Below are positions 61,665 to 64,000 of a stretch of DNA of 64,000 bases, one piece after another. Position 1 is the first letter of the stretch, and each line of letters opens with the position of its first letter. Both the position numbers and the translations under genes were made by a program. This DNA is from Mangrovimicrobium sp033283385 (lineage in GTDB: Bacteria; Pseudomonadota; Gammaproteobacteria; Pseudomonadales; Halieaceae). The notes beneath the pieces are model-generated. The model was not told where the DNA came from. It searched no databases and worked only from the letters and a program-made list of their open reading frames with translations. The stretch spans positions 558,001-622,000 of the forward strand of contig JAWMQQ010000002.1 of NCBI GenBank assembly GCA_033283385.1, given 5' to 3'.

Positions 61665-63653
61665 TCAGAAGTGAAGTCCCTGCATCAGGGCAGCCAGTGC
61701 CGCCTGCTCGTTGGAAATGGACTCGCGCGCATCCGAAGGTTCTCCGCGAGCGGCGGCTGAGTCGCTGAACATGTGATAAATCGCTCCCATGACAATCTCC
61801 GAGAACCGGGGCGCGATCGCATTGCAGACTCGCTGGGTGATTCCAAGCCGGGTGGCGATTCGCCTGGGTTTTTCGATTATCGCCTGCACGACAAGGTCTG
61901 CCGCCTGGTCCGGTGTCAGCACGGGCATGGAATCGTAGATACTGGTCGCCTCGATCATCGGTGTGCGAACCAGCGGCATGTGGATGGTCGTGAAACGGAT
62001 ATTCTGCTCGGAGAATTCAACCGAGGCGGCGTCCGTCCAGGCATCCAATGCTGATTTCGACGCAACGTAAGCGGAAAACCGCGGGCAGGGCCCCAGTGTG
62101 CCGATAGACGAAACGTTGATGACGTGGCCCTGCCTGCGCGCAGTCATCCTCGGCAACAGCCCCATGGTCAGACGTATCGCGCCGAAGTAGTTGACCTGCA
62201 TCGTGCGCTGGAAATCGTGAAACCGGTCGTAACTCGCCGCAAGCGAGCGGCGTATCGAGCGCCCTGCGCAATTCACCAGGATGTCGATATGTCCGTGGTC
62301 TGCGAGTACGCGCTCCACCAGTTTGTCGCAATCCTCCATGATCGAAAGGTCCGCTGCGATGGCTTCTGCCTGACCACCACGCGCAGCGATGCTGGCCGCG
62401 GTAGCTTCCAGTTTGTCGGAACTGCGAGCTACCAGGATCAACTGTGCACCGGCATCTGCAAGCCGTAGAGCCACCTGGTGGCCGATGCCCGAAGAGGCCC
62501 CGGTGACCAGCACCAGCCTGTCCTTCACATTGCCTTCCAGTGAATGATCCACGAACAGGTCCGGGTCGAGGTGACGTTCCCAGTAGTCCCAGATGACGGC
62601 AGCGTATTCAGGGACCCGCGGGCAGCTTATTCCACTGCCCTGTAGTGCCCGTTCGGCATTCCGGTTGTCAAAGCGCGTGGGGTAGTTCACGAGTTGCCCG
62701 ACGGATGTCGGGATTCCCGCATCGCTGAGCAGCTTGTCCATGACACGCTGGAATACGGGCAGGTTGCTGATCATCTCGCGGAGGAAGCGGGGTATGAAGG
62801 ACAGCAGGCTCGAATCCAGGCGCACACCCAGCCGCGGTGTATGCCCTGCGTCGGCGAAGAGATTGACCAGACTGCCAAGGCTGTAATGTTCGGGGTCGGT
62901 GAGATGGAAGCACTCGCCGTTCCTGCCGTCGAGGTGGGCGATGTGGTCCATCGCATCGACGACGTAGTCCACCGGCACGACGTTCAGCTTGCCGCCCTCG
63001 ATACCCACCAGCGGAAACCAGGGAGGCAGGATTTTGCGCAATTTCTGCAGCGCCTTGAATGCATAGTAAACGCCGTCGATCTTGTCGATTTCACCCGTGC
63101 GGGAGTGGCCGACGATCATCCCGGGCCGGTAAATCCTCCACGGGATGCGGCACTCCTCGCGCACCACTGCCTCCGCCTCGTGCTTGGTCCGGAAATAGGG
63201 GTGATCGAGATGTTCCGCCTGCTCGAACATGTCTTCACGGAATGTTCCCGCGTAGAGGCCTGCAGCAGCGATGGAGCTGGTATGCTGGAAACAGCGCGCT
63301 CCCAGCCTTTCGGCGAGCGCCACCGCGTTGCGGGTGCCTTCGATGTTGGTCAGCGCCTGTGTACCGGAGTCAGCCGCAAGATCGTAGATGGCGGCGAAAT
63401 GGAAAAAGTGATCAATCTTGCCGTGCAGCTCCTGGATGGTCTTCTCGTCCAGTCCCAGCAGGGGTCGGTTGAGGTCTCCTTCCACGCATACCAGTCGCTG
63501 CGCGTCGCTACCGAAAGATTCGGCAAGCCTGTCGAACTTCGCGCGGGATGTCGCACGTGTCAGCACGTAAACCCTGCCGGTGCGTTTTTTCACCAGGCGC
63601 GCGATGAAAAAGCGCCCGAGGAAGCCTGTTCCGCCGGTGACAAAGTAAGCCAT
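61665..63653 (-). CDS. Bifunctional fatty acyl-CoA reductase (alcohol-forming)
   Basis: This 662-residue protein has two Rossmann domains. The N-terminal one has TGGTGFLG (6-13), Y153-x3-K157 and IYRPGMIVGHS. The C-terminal SDR has TGASSGIG (384-391) and Y529-x3-K533. From memory it matches the Marinobacter fatty acyl-CoA reductase (about 661 residues) over its whole length, including IWDYWERHLDPDLF and NVSSIGTLGPCPRFSAYV in part. That enzyme reduces acyl-CoA to fatty alcohol with NADPH for wax esters. It faces the Nramp-like gene with one base between stops. Confidence 0.9.
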   Translation of the reverse strand: MAYFVTGGTGFLGRFFIARLVKKRTGRVYVLTRATSRAKFDRLAESFGSDAQRLVCVEGDLNRPLLGLDEKTIQELHGKIDHFFHFAAIYDLAADSGTQALTNIEGTRNAVALAERLGARCFQHTSSIAAAGLYAGTFREDMFEQAEHLDHPYFRTKHEAEAVVREECRIPWRIYRPGMIVGHSRTGEIDKIDGVYYAFKALQKLRKILPPWFPLVGIEGGKLNVVPVDYVVDAMDHIAHLDGRNGECFHLTDPEHYSLGSLVNLFADAGHTPRLGVRLDSSLLSFIPRFLREMISNLPVFQRVMDKLLSDAGIPTSVGQLVNYPTRFDNRNAERALQGSGISCPRVPEYAAVIWDYWERHLDPDLFVDHSLEGNVKDRLVLVTGASSGIGHQVALRLADAGAQLILVARSSDKLEATAASIAARGGQAEAIAADLSIMEDCDKLVERVLADHGHIDILVNCAGRSIRRSLAASYDRFHDFQRTMQVNYFGAIRLTMGLLPRMTARRQGHVINVSSIGTLGPCPRFSAYVASKSALDAWTDAASVEFSEQNIRFTTIHMPLVRTPMIEATSIYDSMPVLTPDQAADLVVQAIIEKPRRIATRLGITQRVCNAIAPRFSEIVMGAIYHMFSDSAAARGEPSDARESISNEQAALAALMQGLHF

Positions 63654-63673
63654 AGCTGCGCTCCCCAGCTGTA

Positions 63674-64000
63674 TCAGTTCAGAATGCCGGCAGCCTGTTG
63701 CTCAGCCAGCTGGTCACGGGATAAACCTAGCAGATCGCAAAAAACACGCTCGTTGTGTTCGCCCAGTAAGGGGGCTCCGCGAGTCGGGTGAAAAGGATTG
63801 AAGCTCAGTCGCCAGGGCGCTGCGATTATCGGGCGCTCGCGCCCCAGCCCATCGGTTACCCGGGTGTAGGTGCCGCGCTCCCGGAGCCAGTCGTCGGCGA
63901 CGAGGTCGCGGGTACTCAGGCTGCGCGCGGCTGCGACTCCCTGTGCGCGCAACGCCATCGCCAGTGTTTCTGCGTCGTGGGCCGGGGTGAGTGTCGCGAT
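63674..64000 (-). CDS. Class III CoA-transferase (CaiB/BaiF family), C-terminal part
   Basis: The frame is open from the window edge to a stop at 63674, giving 108 residues of the C-terminus. ATLTPAHDAETLAMAL, FNPFHPTRGAPLLGEHNERV and DLLGLSRDQLAEQQAAGIL (each in part) are the usual end of CaiB/BaiF CoA-transferases. These move CoA between carboxylic acids. The catalytic Asp lies upstream of the window. It lies 20 bp before the acyl-CoA reductase on the same strand, so the two may be co-transcribed. Confidence 0.88.
   Translation of the reverse strand: MATLTPAHDAETLAMALRAQGVAAARSLSTRDLVADDWLRERGTYTRVTDGLGRERPIIAAPWRLSFNPFHPTRGAPLLGEHNERVFCDLLGLSRDQLAEQQAAGILN

Noticed and set aside
1..64000. 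CRISPR arrays, tRNA or rRNA genes, insertion sequences and prophage genes
   Set aside because: I looked for regular short repeats, tRNA-like ends, transposase motifs and phage genes and saw none. A covariance-model scan would be needed to exclude small RNAs.

Overview
This is a GC-rich window, clearly above 60 percent G+C by eye, from a marine gammaproteobacterium. The core gene order (tadA-mltF-purL, secDF-suhB-trmJ-isc, ndk-rlmN-pilF-ispG-hisS-yfgM-bamB-der) is typical of Pseudomonadales/Cellvibrionales-like bacteria. A Marinobacter-type bifunctional fatty acyl-CoA reductase and an exported Ca-binding-repeat protein suggest the Halieaceae (OM60/NOR5) or relatives. That placement is inference from gene content. 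I see no rRNA or tRNA genes, CRISPR array, insertion sequence or prophage.

Region 1-11019 is an accessory surface-glycan island. It holds a membrane acyltransferase (cut by the window edge), a PhyH-type dioxygenase, two SAM-methyltransferase-like proteins, three sulfotransferase-like proteins and four family-2 glycosyltransferases. Three of the glycosyltransferases are close paralogues. The genes fall in alternating strand blocks, which suggests piecewise assembly. The likely product is a sulfated, methylated and acylated polysaccharide or glycolipid.

Region 11020-25823 is mixed metabolism. It has a shortened PAS-GGDEF protein, a Ca-ATPase-like P-type pump, a PoxB-like enzyme, an FMN glutamate-synthase-like protein, a tautomerase divergent from a winged-helix/TPR regulator, and a PepSY-like membrane protein. 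It then has a YeeN/YebC protein with a YchJ protein, an RNA uracil methyltransferase, TadA and MltF. Region 25898-29570 is opgGH (osmoregulated periplasmic glucans), sitting between mltF and purL, which are direct neighbours in E. coli.

Region 29827-45285 is core: purL, secDF, ndh, suhB, trmJ and a complete isc operon (iscR-iscS-iscU-iscA-hscB-hscA-fdx-iscX). A near-consensus type-1 IscR site overlaps the iscR promoter. At 45399-48199 an exported pair interrupts the core. The first protein has thrombospondin type-3 repeats and a very arginine-rich segment. The second is an exported protein with all the catalytic residues of peptidylarginine/agmatine deiminases. Region 48424-56588 resumes the core from ndk to der, but rodZ is missing from its usual place between pilF and ispG.

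Region 56671-61663 looks like one regulated transcription unit. It encodes two small membrane proteins, a GSGD-repeat (DUF2807) exported protein, a YtrA-type GntR repressor, an ABC transporter, and an Nramp-fold transporter lacking the usual metal-binding residues. A 12-bp palindrome overlaps its putative -10 element. The window ends with the fatty acyl-CoA reductase and a class III CoA-transferase cut by the edge.
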